Both the position numbers and the translations under genes were made by a program. 64,000 nt of DNA from Natronobacterium gregoryi SP2 (GTDB taxonomy: Archaea; Halobacteriota; Halobacteria; Halobacteriales; Natrialbaceae): positions 1,364,001 to 1,428,000 of the forward strand of contig NC_019792.1 of assembly GCF_000230715.2 (NCBI RefSeq), given 5' to 3'. Under the pieces are notes generated by a model. That model did not search any database and was not told the origin of the DNA. It worked only from the letters and a program-made list of their open reading frames with translations. Below are positions 15,437-23,690 of the stretch, piece by piece (positions within the stretch are counted from its first letter, which is position 1; the number at the start of each line of letters is the position of its first letter).

Positions 15437-15634
15437 TTAAAACTCGTGTTGTACTTCTTCCTCGTCGGCTTTCTGGATGATGATCTTACCGTCCCGTACG
15501 CGGACGAAGACCTCGTCACCGATATCCATGCCCGCGACTGCGAGTTCATCCTCGTGGAGGTTGAGGTGGACGTTGTGGTAGTTGCCGTCTTCGTCTTTCG
15601 CACCGCTCGGACTCAGCTTCTTTTTCCGGACCAT
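15437..15634 (-). CDS. Small AbrB-like or beta-barrel protein
   Basis: 65 residues: a basic start MVRKKKLSPSG, then a beta-rich part HNVHLNLHEDELAVAGMDIGDEVFVRVRDGKIIIQKADEEE. The GDEVFVRVRDGKIIIQKA pattern resembles the swapped-hairpin AbrB/SpoVT DNA-binding fold used by transition regulators and antitoxins. No partner toxin lies next to it. A TATA-like AGTATATCC is about 30 bases before the ATG on the minus strand. Likely a small transcription factor; exact family uncertain. Confidence 0.65.
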   Translation of the reverse strand: MVRKKKLSPSGAKDEDGNYHNVHLNLHEDELAVAGMDIGDEVFVRVRDGKIIIQKADEEEVQHEF

Positions 15635-15869
15635 CGCGGGATTCTATGACGAACTTCGCCGTAGGATATACTTAAGTGTTTTCGACCGGCCAGCGGTCGG
15701 TCACTATCGATAGAATCCACGGTAGCATCGAACGCGCCAGAATCGACCCAGCCGTCGGATACTGCAGAGAAGTGATGTGCGAATTTACTTAAAGATACTG
15801 GCGCAGTCGGTCGATTTCCGGGGATATCTTTATGTCACGCCGTGTACTGGATTCACACGGAGGAGAATT
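15635..15869. promoter_or_regulatory. Intergenic promoter region between AbrB-like gene and MC1
   Basis: Divergent promoters. AT-rich TATACTTAAG at 15667-15676 suits the minus-strand gene. TTTACTTAAAG at 15784-15794 and GATATCTTTATG at 15824-15835 suit the MC1 gene. A strong ribosome-binding sequence GGAGGAGA at 15859-15866 precedes the MC1 ATG by three bases. No other structure is evident. Confidence 0.5.
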
Positions 15870-16178
15870 ATGGTACGCGAAGACGGGAAACGAAACTTTG
15901 CATTGCGCGAATCGGACGGAGAAGAGGACAGCGTCTTCTCTGGGAACACGCCCCGACAGGCAGCGCTGAAGGCCGCACGGCGACTCGAGCCGGGTCCAAC
16001 CGAAGACGACGCCGACCGCGTCGAACTCCGACTTCGAGAGAAAGGCACCGACAAAGTCCACATCTACGACGGTTGGGCCTGGGAGGAGACGGCACCCGAC
16101 GACAAGCCCGACTGGATGCCCGAGGAGATCACGGAGGCAAACGTCTCCAAGAAGGGTATCGAACACCTCGACGAGTGA
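15870..16178 (+). CDS. Non-histone chromosomal protein MC1
   Basis: 102 residues matching the MC1 family: KRNFALRESDGEEDSVFSGNTPRQAALKAARRL, then VELRLREKGTDKVHIYDGWAWEE and DWMPEEITEANVSKKGIEHL. MC1 is an abundant monomeric archaeal protein that binds and sharply bends DNA and shapes the nucleoid. The ATG at 15870 is supported by GGAGGAGA just upstream; this unusually good ribosome-binding site fits high expression. It is slightly longer and more acidic than the methanogen protein, as in other haloarchaea. Monocistronic. Confidence 0.93.
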   Translation: MVREDGKRNFALRESDGEEDSVFSGNTPRQAALKAARRLEPGPTEDDADRVELRLREKGTDKVHIYDGWAWEETAPDDKPDWMPEEITEANVSKKGIEHLDE

Positions 16179-16312
16179 AACAGGAACAACCTTTTTCACG
16201 CCACCATCCCGGTGGAGGGGCGTCTATCGGCCGCCGCGATCTCGAGACCGAACGAGAACGACCGCGTGAACGCGTCTCTTGTATGCGTCTGTCGGTGTCT
16301 ACCGAGTGTGAC

Positions 16313-16398
16313 TCATACGGATTACTGTAACGATTTACCGGCGCAACCGCCGCCCGGGTCGCGGTTGTGCCGGAAATGACTTACAGTAAACCGTATCA
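16313..16398. repeat. Family A palindromic element, copy A2
   Basis: 86 bp with outer arms TCATACGGATTACTGTAA / TTACAGTAAACCGTATCA and inner arms CCGGCGCAACCGC / GCGGTTGTGCCGG (one wobble). It is almost identical to copy A3 17 kb away. The two flank unrelated genes, so they are recent copies of one mobile sequence. It lies between MC1 and pheA and does not overlap a stop codon. Confidence 0.85.
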
Positions 16399-16482
16399 CA
16401 TCGGTCGTAGCAGGTGCGTGCGTTTGTGCGAGCGATGCCGAACCCGACGTGTTTTTGACCGGCTCTCTGTAATGTGGGTGCA

Positions 16483-17301
16483 ATGAACGCAGCCACGCTC
16501 GGTCCTGCAGGGACCTACTCACACCGGGCGACGACCGCTATCGCCGACGACGACGAAATCGACTTCCGGCAGTCGGTGACTGCGATCGTCGACGCCGTCG
16601 CCGGCGGCGACTACGATCGCGGCGTCGTCCCCATCGAGAACAGCATCGAGGGCTCCGTGACAGAGAGTCTGGACGCCCTCGCCGAGTACGACATCGCCGT
16701 CGTCCGCGAGATTGTCACCCCGATCAGACACGCCCTACTCGCCCAGGGGCCGGAGTTCGACACGATCGCCAGCCACTCCCAGGCGCTCGCGCAGTGTCGC
16801 TCCCACCTCGAGCGAGAACACCCTGACGCCACCCTCGAGGCGGTCGCAAGCACCGCCCAGGGAGTCGAGTTCGCTCGTGACGATCCCTCGATGGCCGGAA
16901 TCGGCCACCCCGCAAACGCCAGCAACGGCACCGACCTCGAGGTACTCGCGGAGGACATCCAGGATCAGGACTCGAACGCGACGCGGTTCTTCGCCGTCGC
17001 GCCGGCCGACGAGCGCTCGAAGGGCGGCGGCAAAACCTCGCTGGTCGTCTATCCGAACGCCAACTACCCAGGCCTGTTGCTCGAGTTACTCGAGCCGTTT
17101 GCCGGCCGATCGATCAACCTGACCCGCGTCGAATCCCGGCCGAGCGGGCAGCGACTCGGGGACTACGTCTTCCACGTCGACATCGAAGCCGGCCTCTACG
17201 AGGCCCGGACGACAGAAGCACTCGAGGCCGTCGAGAACCTGGCAGAGAACGGCTGGGTGCGACGGCTGGGATCGTACGATACGGAACACGTCGTCGAGTG
17301 A
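16483..17301 (+). CDS. pheA: Prephenate dehydratase
   Basis: 272 residues. The catalytic domain begins ATLGPAGTYSHRATTAI, contains GVVPIENSIEGSVTESLD (the conserved NS.EG motif) and ends with the SNATRFF-type motif written here DSNATRFFAV. An ACT domain follows, with GLLLELLEPFAGRSINLTRVESRPS (ESRP motif) for Phe feedback. It converts prephenate to phenylpyruvate in Phe synthesis. ATG at 16483 is preferred to the GTG nine bases upstream. A possible two-Phe mini-ORF (16414-16458) is weak. It is the only Phe-biosynthetic gene here. Confidence 0.95.
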   Translation: MNAATLGPAGTYSHRATTAIADDDEIDFRQSVTAIVDAVAGGDYDRGVVPIENSIEGSVTESLDALAEYDIAVVREIVTPIRHALLAQGPEFDTIASHSQALAQCRSHLEREHPDATLEAVASTAQGVEFARDDPSMAGIGHPANASNGTDLEVLAEDIQDQDSNATRFFAVAPADERSKGGGKTSLVVYPNANYPGLLLELLEPFAGRSINLTRVESRPSGQRLGDYVFHVDIEAGLYEARTTEALEAVENLAENGWVRRLGSYDTEHVVE

Positions 17302-17332
17302 GACGCCCGCCGACAGGACCGGCGCGGCCGCG

Positions 17333-17612
17333 CTAGTGGCGGTTCGAGCCTCCATCGCTGGGCCGAACTCGGTCGTGTCGGCCGGGTCGGCACAGCAGTC
17401 TGCGGTTGGAACGAGACTACTAGCGTCCCAACCGTCGACTCTGACTAGTGCACTCCACTTCTGATCGAGAATCGTGATCGGTTTGGGCCAACTCTCAACT
17501 AGTCGGTCGACGCTTGGGATGGTACTAGTACCGTCCCAACCGTCGACTGCTGAGTGAACCCAGACGACTGCATTCGGTTTCACTCATCCGTTCAGGCTTG
17601 CCAAAGCACTAG
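17333..17612. repeat. Cluster of family B palindromic elements (copies B3-B5)
   Basis: Three or more family B units joined at shared CTAG sites fill the gap between pheA and the peroxiredoxin gene. B3 (17333-17423) is in forward orientation. A degraded inverted unit, its core hard to parse, runs 17420 to about 17512. A forward right end lies at 17509-17528. An intact inverted copy B5 at 17525-17612 is nearly identical to B2. Repeated insertion of one copy next to another is the simplest reading. Confidence 0.65.
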
Positions 17613-17672
17613 ACGAGTTCCCCGTCGTGGTCCACCGAAAACCGTTTCCGCGCGTTCGCAGTACGGTCACCC

Positions 17673-18143
17673 ATGCCACTCGAGGAGGGGACGGACGCAC
17701 CGACAGTCAGCGCACGGAACCAGGACGGCGAGACGGTCACGCTCGAGTTCGAGGAGCCGACAGTCCTTTATTTCTATCCGCGCGACGACACGCCGGGGTG
17801 TACGATCGAGGCGAACCAGTTCCAGCGCGAGCGCGAGACCTACCGCGACGCCGGCGTCGAAATCTACGGCGTCTCGACCGACGACGTCGACTCCCATCAG
17901 GACTTTTGTGAACAGGAGGGACTCGAGTTCGACCTGCTTGCCGACCCCGACGAAGAGATATCCGACGCGTTCGACGTGCCCCGCCGGGAAGGTAGGGGCG
18001 GCCTGCCGGCCGCCGAACGTACGACGTTCGTCCTCGACGAGGGGAAGGTAAAAGCCGTCTCCAAGAACGTCGATCCCGACGGCCACGCCCGCGACGTGTT
18101 GCTCGAAACCGTCGACGAGGGGATCGTGTCGCTGCCGGAATAA
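17673..18143 (+). CDS. bcp: Peroxiredoxin, Bcp/PrxQ type
   Basis: 156 residues with the thioredoxin fold of AhpC/TSA proteins and the peroxidatic site YPRDDTPGCTIEANQF (Cys near residue 48). Typical Bcp proteins have a second Cys five residues later (GCT-EAC); here that place is Asn, so this is probably a one-Cys type. Another Cys occurs in DFCEQEG. It reduces hydrogen peroxide and organic peroxides with electrons from thioredoxin-like partners. The gene sits directly after the family B repeat cluster and before hsp20. Confidence 0.9.
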   Translation: MPLEEGTDAPTVSARNQDGETVTLEFEEPTVLYFYPRDDTPGCTIEANQFQRERETYRDAGVEIYGVSTDDVDSHQDFCEQEGLEFDLLADPDEEISDAFDVPRREGRGGLPAAERTTFVLDEGKVKAVSKNVDPDGHARDVLLETVDEGIVSLPE

Positions 18144-18200
18144 CAGTTCTGTCCTTCTATCGCGGACAGATTTATCCCGTTCGAGACCGTACGTTCGTGT

Positions 18201-18620
18201 ATGCGACGCAATCCGTTCGACGAAATCGAGGAAATGCTCGACCGCGTCAGCCGCCAGGTCGAGGAGGGGATGACCAGCGGCGGCCTGCAGGTCCCGGGAT
18301 CGGTTCCGGCCGACGTCGCCGACACCGGCGAGGAGTACGTCGTCACCGCCGACCTGCCCGGCTACGAGACCAACGACATCGACCTGACGCTCTCGGAGGG
18401 CACCCTGCGTCTCGACGCGAGCCGCGAGGACGACCTCGAGTTCGCCGAGGGTGAGTACATTCGCCGCGAACGGACCCGCAAGACGGCGAGTCGCCGGATT
18501 CGACTCCCGGAGCCGGTCGAGGAAGAAGAGGTTTCTGCCGGCTACGAGAACGGCGTTCTCACGGTTCGACTGCCGAAGGTCGGCGGAGTCGACGAGTCGA
18601 AGGAGATCGACATCGAGTAG
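18201..18620 (+). CDS. Small heat-shock protein (Hsp20/alpha-crystallin)
   Basis: 139 residues with the alpha-crystallin domain from about residue 45 (EEYVVTADLPGYETNDIDLTLSEGTLRL) to ENGVLTVRLPKVGG near 127. The N-terminus begins MRRNPFDEIEEMLDRVSRQVEEG, the usual oligomerisation segment. It holds unfolding proteins in a refoldable state. The C-terminal I-x-I motif is reduced to EIDIE. TTTATC at 18170-18175, about 28 bases before the start, may be its TATA element. Confidence 0.92.
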   Translation: MRRNPFDEIEEMLDRVSRQVEEGMTSGGLQVPGSVPADVADTGEEYVVTADLPGYETNDIDLTLSEGTLRLDASREDDLEFAEGEYIRRERTRKTASRRIRLPEPVEEEEVSAGYENGVLTVRLPKVGGVDESKEIDIE

Positions 18621-18658
18621 CGGCGGTCCCGAAATCGAACGCCGAGCAGTCTGTTTTC

Positions 18659-18760
18659 GTGTTGGGAACGGAGACAGCGGAACTACTACTGCCGGACGAA
18701 AATACACACACCGAGCGCACTCGAGACGCGATCGAGTGTGTGCTGACTTCTGTTCAGTGA
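18659..18760 (+). CDS. Leu-containing leader peptide upstream of leuS (weak candidate)
   Basis: A 33-codon mini-ORF from GTG 18659 to TGA 18758 contains TAELLLPDE, with three consecutive Leu codons written CTA CTA CTG. CTA is rare in this GC-rich genome, and bacterial leu leaders also use rare CTA codons. It lies 94 bases before leuS in the same orientation. Unlike the trpS and pheST cases the Leu block is central rather than terminal, and no strong hairpin was seen after it. Possibly chance. Confidence 0.3.
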   Translation: MLGTETAELLLPDENTHTERTRDAIECVLTSVQ

Positions 18761-18854
18761 GCGGCATCGCCGGTCCGAGAATCGCCAGAGTGAGGGTTTC
18801 GGTCGGCCAGCGGATGGAAAGCTATAGGGCGGCGTCCCGTCCACACGTATACAA

Positions 18855-21506
18855 ATGAGCGACGCCGGTTACGATCACGCCGAAGTCGAACAGCGCTGGC
18901 AAGAGGCGTGGGACGACGCGGACGCCTACCGAACGCCCGACGACGTCGAGGACCCGACGTACGTCCTCGGGATGTACCCCTACCCGTCGGGCAAGCTCCA
19001 TATGGGCCACGTCCGCAACTACACGATTACGGACGCCTACGCCCGCTACCGGCGAATGCAGGGCGACGACGTCCTCCACCCGATGGGCTGGGACGCATTC
19101 GGCCTCCCGGCCGAGAACGCGGCCAAGGACCGCGACACCAACCCACGGGACTGGACGGTCGACTGCATCGACACGATGCGCGACCAGATGAACGCGATGG
19201 GATTCGGGTACGACTGGGACCGCGAGGTCACCACCTGCACGCCCGAATACTACCAGTGGAACCAGTGGCTCTTCTCGCGGTTCCACGACGAAGACCTCGT
19301 CGAGCGCCGCGACGCCGAGGTCAACTGGTGCCCCGAGTGCGAGACCGTCCTCGCCGACGAGCAGGTCGAGGGCGAGGCCGAACTCTGCTGGCGCTGTGAT
19401 ACCCCCGTCGAACAGCGCGAACTCGAGCAGTGGTTCCTGCAGATCACCGAGTACGCAGACGAACTGCTCGAGGCCATCGACGGCCTCGAGGGGTGGCCCA
19501 ATTCGGTGCGCCAGATGCAGCGAAACTGGATCGGCCGCCAGTACGGGAGCGAGGTCGACTTCGAAGTGGAAGGCTACGGACCGGTCACGGCCTTCACCAC
19601 GCGCCTCGACACCATCTACGGCGCGACCTTCTTCGCGCTCGCACCCGACCACCCGATCAGCGAGGAACTCGCCGAGGAAGACGAGGACGTTCGCCACTTC
19701 GTCGAACACGAGGCCGACCCCGAAGGAGACGAACCCAACGGCGTCGCAACCGATCTGACCGCGACGAACCCCGCCACCGGCGAGGAGATTCCGGTCTACG
19801 TCGCCGACTTCGTCCTCTCGGACGTCGGGACGGGCGCGCTGATGGCCGTCCCCGGCCACGACGACCGCGACCACGCCTTCGCCGAGAAGATGGGCGAGGA
19901 GATCGTTCCGGTCGTCGCCCCCGAGCCCGAAGACGGCGACGAACTCGAAGCGCCGGACGTCAGCGAGGAGGCCGTTACCGACGATGGCGTGCTCGTCAAC
20001 TCCGGTGACTACTCCGGGCTGGACAGCGAGACGGCCCGCGAACGGCTGACCGAGGACATCGAGAGCGCCGAGCACGCGACACAGTACCAGCTCCGGGACT
20101 GGGGAATCTCCCGCCAGCGTTACTGGGGGACGCCGATCCCGGTCGTCCACTGTCACGACGACTGCGGGGCCGTTCTCGTGCCCGAGGAAGACCTCCCCGT
20201 CGAGTTGCCGAAGTTCATCAACACCACCGGGAACCCGCTGGACGCAGCCGAGGAGTGGAAGCAGACGTCCTGTCCCGAGTGTGGTGGCGACGCCACGCGC
20301 GAAACGGACACGATGGACACCTTCGTCGACTCCTCGTGGTACTTCCTGCGGTACGCCTCGCCCGGACTCGAGGAGGCTCCTTTCGACGTAGAGCAAGCGA
20401 ACGACTGGATGCCGGTCGACCAGTACGTCGGAGGCATCGAACACGCCGTGATGCACCTGCTGTACTCGCGGTTCTTCACGAAGGTCCTCGCGGACCACGA
20501 AAGCCTCGAGCACCGCGAGCCGTTCGTCAACTACCTCCCCCAGGGGATGGTCCTGCTGGAGGGCTCGAAGATGTCCAAGTCGAAGGGCAACGTCGTCTCG
20601 CCCCAGCGAATCGTCGAGGAGTATGGCGCGGACACCGCCCGACTCTTCATGATGCAGGCCGCCCAGCCCGAGCGTGACTTCGACTGGAGCGAGGAGGGTG
20701 TCCGTTCGACGAACGCCTTCCTCACGCGGCTGAAGGAGATGGTCGAAGAGTTCGTCGAGAACGAACCGGACGGCGAAGACGACGCCGTCGCCAGCTACGT
20801 CGACGCGGAGGTCGACGCGACGATCGCCATCGCCGACGCGGAGTACGACGACCTCACGTTCAACAGGGCGCTGCGTGAAACCCAGGATCTGACGCGGACG
20901 CTGCGACAGTACGCCGACTACACCGAACCCCACGCCGACACCTACGAGCGCGGCCTCTCCGCGGTCGTCCGGCTGCTGGCTCCCGTCTCACCGCACCTCG
21001 CCGAAGAGCTATGGAGCGAACTGGGCAACGACGACTTCGTCCTCGACGCGCCGTGGCCGACCGCCGAGGTCGACCGCGATCACGTCCGGAAACGACGCCA
21101 ACTCGTCGAGAACACCCGCGAGGACGTCCGCGACATCGTCGAGGTCGCCGGCATCGAAGACCCCCAGCAGATCGACGTCGTCGTCTCCCCCGAGTGGAAG
21201 TACGACGCCTTAGAGATCGCGATCGAATCGGACGCCGACAACCTGATCGGCAAACTCATGCAGGAGTCACACATCCGCGAACAGGGCGACGCAGCGGCCG
21301 ACTACGGCCAGGACCTGCAGGTCGAACGCGAGGCCCTCGAGTACACGCTCGATCCCGAGGAAGAGTACGCTGCCCTCGAGTCGGCTGCGTGGCTGTTAGA
21401 GCGGGAGTTCGGGGCCGACATTCGAGTCGTCGAGGCCGGCGAGGTCGACGAAAGCGTCCTGAAAAACGCCGAACCCGGCCGGCCGGCGATCGAGATCGAG
21501 GACTGA
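18855..21506 (+). CDS. leuS: Leucine-tRNA ligase
   Basis: 883 residues. The HIGH motif is HMGH at 49-52 within MYPYPSGKLHMGHVRNYTITD, and the KMSKS loop (GSKMSKSKGN) lies near 571. A Cys4-type zinc site (CPECETVL...CWRC) near 159-180 and a large CP1 editing domain (VTAFTTRLDTIYGATF) are present. The HIGH-region wording and overall length match the bacterial-type LeuRS rather than the usual longer archaeal/eukaryotic type. It charges tRNA-Leu. Monocistronic, after hsp20. Confidence 0.95.
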   Translation: MSDAGYDHAEVEQRWQEAWDDADAYRTPDDVEDPTYVLGMYPYPSGKLHMGHVRNYTITDAYARYRRMQGDDVLHPMGWDAFGLPAENAAKDRDTNPRDWTVDCIDTMRDQMNAMGFGYDWDREVTTCTPEYYQWNQWLFSRFHDEDLVERRDAEVNWCPECETVLADEQVEGEAELCWRCDTPVEQRELEQWFLQITEYADELLEAIDGLEGWPNSVRQMQRNWIGRQYGSEVDFEVEGYGPVTAFTTRLDTIYGATFFALAPDHPISEELAEEDEDVRHFVEHEADPEGDEPNGVATDLTATNPATGEEIPVYVADFVLSDVGTGALMAVPGHDDRDHAFAEKMGEEIVPVVAPEPEDGDELEAPDVSEEAVTDDGVLVNSGDYSGLDSETARERLTEDIESAEHATQYQLRDWGISRQRYWGTPIPVVHCHDDCGAVLVPEEDLPVELPKFINTTGNPLDAAEEWKQTSCPECGGDATRETDTMDTFVDSSWYFLRYASPGLEEAPFDVEQANDWMPVDQYVGGIEHAVMHLLYSRFFTKVLADHESLEHREPFVNYLPQGMVLLEGSKMSKSKGNVVSPQRIVEEYGADTARLFMMQAAQPERDFDWSEEGVRSTNAFLTRLKEMVEEFVENEPDGEDDAVASYVDAEVDATIAIADAEYDDLTFNRALRETQDLTRTLRQYADYTEPHADTYERGLSAVVRLLAPVSPHLAEELWSELGNDDFVLDAPWPTAEVDRDHVRKRRQLVENTREDVRDIVEVAGIEDPQQIDVVVSPEWKYDALEIAIESDADNLIGKLMQESHIREQGDAAADYGQDLQVEREALEYTLDPEEEYAALESAAWLLEREFGADIRVVEAGEVDESVLKNAEPGRPAIEIED

Positions 21507-21521
21507 TCGAGACCTCCGAGG

Positions 21522-21977
21522 TTACTCGCTCGCTCCGGTTTCTGTTTCCGTCTCGTCTGTCTTCGCTCCGTCTCTCGCCACTGCACTCTCGTTGTGCCGA
21601 TTCCGTGCCCCGAGGAGCGCGAGCACGACCAGAAGCGCGCCGATTCCCCGGATCGCAGTGACGACACCGTCTCGCCACTCGAGTGCGTCCGCGTCCTCGT
21701 AGGCGAGTTCGGCACCGGTCTCGAGGTACTGCTTCGGGAACAGCGCCGCAAGTACGCCGGCGATACCAGCGACGTTCAACAGCCAGGCGTAGCTCTTCCC
21801 GCCGACAGTACTTGCCAGCGCGTAGACGATTCCTTCTGCCCGAATTCCGGATACCAGCCACGGTTTCGGCTCGCTCGCGTCGGGGTCTTCGAGAGCGGCA
21901 GTTTCGTAGGCCTCTCGGACGCCGTCCGGGAACAGTGCCATGAGCGCGCCCAGCAGTCCGAACAGGAGTCGTACCAT
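21522..21977 (-). CDS. Haloarchaeal membrane protein of unknown function
   Basis: 151 residues from ATG 21977. A hydrophobic start (MVRLLFGLLGALMALFPDG), a soluble stretch, a second membrane segment (AWLLNVAGIAGVLAALFP) and a third (AIRGIGALLVVLALLG) precede a Thr/Glu-rich tail. No enzyme motif. It is convergent with leuS. I do not recognise the family. Confidence 0.65.
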   Translation of the reverse strand: MVRLLFGLLGALMALFPDGVREAYETAALEDPDASEPKPWLVSGIRAEGIVYALASTVGGKSYAWLLNVAGIAGVLAALFPKQYLETGAELAYEDADALEWRDGVVTAIRGIGALLVVLALLGARNRHNESAVARDGAKTDETETETGASE

Positions 21978-22122
21978 AGGTGAACGTTCACGCTCAGCAA
22001 CCTTAACCGTACGGACAGTTCTCGAGTGTGACAGCGGCTCACCCCCTGTGCCCGGTGGAGTCGAACGGTTTTGACGGCGACTCGCCACCAGTGACGGGAC
22101 TTCGTAGTCCGCAGGGATGCGA

Positions 22123-23217
22123 TCAGCCAAGCCAGCTGGCGACGACAGCGAGCGTAACGAATGGGTGGGCCACGAGCATCGCAACCGGTCGCCTCGAGAG
22201 TGGTTCTCCAACCCCCCGCCACGCAGCAACGGTGCGACCGACGAGATACGCGAGCGAGCCAAGCGGCGCGGCGGCGATGGCGACGGCGGCAGGCCCCAGT
22301 GCGACCAGGATCGGGTCGATTCCGCTGCGGACGAGTTCGCCAGCAACGAGGTAGCTCCAGAGACCGACGAACGGCGCGCTCGCGGCCGCCCACCCCAGGA
22401 TCAGTCCGTCGTTCGCGTACGCGATTCCGGCCGCAGCGATCACGCCAAGCGGGATCGCCAGTTGCACGAACAGCCAGGCCGCAAGCGACAGTCTGTGTCC
22501 AGTACCGGCGGCGACGAGATCGAGTGCGAGGAAGGTCACGAGAGCACCGGCGAGAACCGAGACGGCGTACCGGCGCGTCGATTCGCTACTGCGACCGAGC
22601 AACAGCCGTGCAAGTCCAGTACGACGCCTGTCCTCGGCACGGCCGAACGCGCCGAGTCGGTCGGCCACGAGGACGACGAAGACGCCGACGAGGAAGGTCA
22701 CGACGGCGGCAGCCGTTCCCGGCGTCGACGCTATCAGTTCCGTTCGCACAGCGTCGTCGGCGAGCATCCCGATCCGTTCCGGTCCGCGGTCGACGACGCC
22801 AGCCGCCATCGCGACCAGCCCCGCGAGCACGATCGGCGCGAACAGCCGGTCGACCGCCTCGGCCAGCCGACCGACCAGCCCGGGTTCGCCCGCCGCGACC
22901 ACGACCGCGCGTTTCGACGGCTCGTAGACGGTCACTTCCCGACCGTTCTCGCCGTACCGCGTCTCGACGGGCTCGAGCAGGTCCGCGGACTCGAGTTTGT
23001 CGACGTGATAGCCGACGTTCTGGACGGTCGTCTCGAGTTCCGCGGCCAGTTCCGACCGCGTCCGGCCCTCCTCGTAGCAGGTCTGGAGAACGGCGCGAGA
23101 GGTCTCGGAGCCGAGCGCGTCGAACACCCGGTCGGCGTCTTCGCCCTCTAAGCCGACGACGGTCGGGTCGTCGGGTTTTTCGCGGAGACGCTGTACGAGT
23201 CGGCCGGCGAGATCCAT
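22123..23217 (-). CDS. Winged-helix regulator fused to a multi-pass membrane domain
   Basis: 364 residues. Residues about 28-105 are an ArsR-type winged helix (DRVFDALGSETSRAVLQTCYEEGRTRSELAAELETTVQNVGYHVDKLESADLLEPV). Seven or so hydrophobic segments follow to the C-terminus. Haloarchaea encode many such HTH-membrane fusions, thought to link envelope state to transcription. DNA-binding by the N-terminal domain is likely; the signal is unknown. The downstream membrane gene at 21522-21977 has the same orientation but is 145 bases away. Confidence 0.75.
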   Translation of the reverse strand: MDLAGRLVQRLREKPDDPTVVGLEGEDADRVFDALGSETSRAVLQTCYEEGRTRSELAAELETTVQNVGYHVDKLESADLLEPVETRYGENGREVTVYEPSKRAVVVAAGEPGLVGRLAEAVDRLFAPIVLAGLVAMAAGVVDRGPERIGMLADDAVRTELIASTPGTAAAVVTFLVGVFVVLVADRLGAFGRAEDRRRTGLARLLLGRSSESTRRYAVSVLAGALVTFLALDLVAAGTGHRLSLAAWLFVQLAIPLGVIAAAGIAYANDGLILGWAAASAPFVGLWSYLVAGELVRSGIDPILVALGPAAVAIAAAPLGSLAYLVGRTVAAWRGVGEPLSRRPVAMLVAHPFVTLAVVASWLG

Positions 23218-23368
23218 ACCGGAGCCACGTCCGCCAGCCTAAAAGAGTCTCAGGGAGGTAAAACAGTCGTTTGAGTCGATAGTCGGGGCTGAAATCGACT
23301 GACAGAAGTGAGTCCCCGGCCCTCACAGGGATTGAACGTTTTCCGGATCGAACGCAAAACGGACAGGT

Positions 23369-23689
23369 ATGTCCCCCTCTATCGAGGTCACTGATGAAAC
23401 GAAGTCCCGTCTCGAGGAGCTCCAGGCCGAGATACAGCGCGAAGCCGGTTGCGACGTAACTCAGCAGGAATTACTCGAGAAGATCGTCACGGACAGCTAC
23501 GAGTCGAAAGACGAACTGATCGACTCGTTCCGTAACGAGTTCGAGCCACTGTCGGACGAGGAGATAGAACGGTGGCTGGCCGGATCGACTGACTTTGGCG
23601 TCGAAACAAGCGAAGAAGATATCGACGACGTACTCTACAGAAAACAGGAGTACGAGGTAGAACGGTCCGACAACGAGAAAACCGAGTGA
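23369..23689 (+). CDS. VapB-like antitoxin without adjacent toxin
   Basis: 106 residues. SIEVTDETKSRLEELQAEIQREAGCDVTQQELLEKIVTDSYESKDELIDSF resembles the ribbon-helix-helix N-terminus of haloarchaeal VapB-type antitoxins (strand, then two helices). An acidic tail follows. No PIN-domain toxin is next to it: the following gene is convergent and starts one base after the stop. It may be an orphan antitoxin or a stand-alone regulator. Confidence 0.6.
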   Translation: MSPSIEVTDETKSRLEELQAEIQREAGCDVTQQELLEKIVTDSYESKDELIDSFRNEFEPLSDEEIERWLAGSTDFGVETSEEDIDDVLYRKQEYEVERSDNEKTE

Positions 23690-23690
23690 G

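Noticed and set aside
16414-16458. Phe leader peptide before pheA (15 codons with two TTT)
   Set aside because: Only two Phe, spread apart; well within chance for a short ORF. It might be revisited if the pheST leader is confirmed.
17086-17583. Frames with repeated VDGWDGTS-like peptides in family B regions (also near 9331-9678 and 53960-54433)
   Set aside because: The peptides are the palindromic repeats read as protein; the same peptide appears wherever the DNA repeat does.
18822-20933. 703-residue open frame antisense to leuS
   Set aside because: It mirrors the third-position GC of leuS, has no family signature, and leuS is unambiguous.
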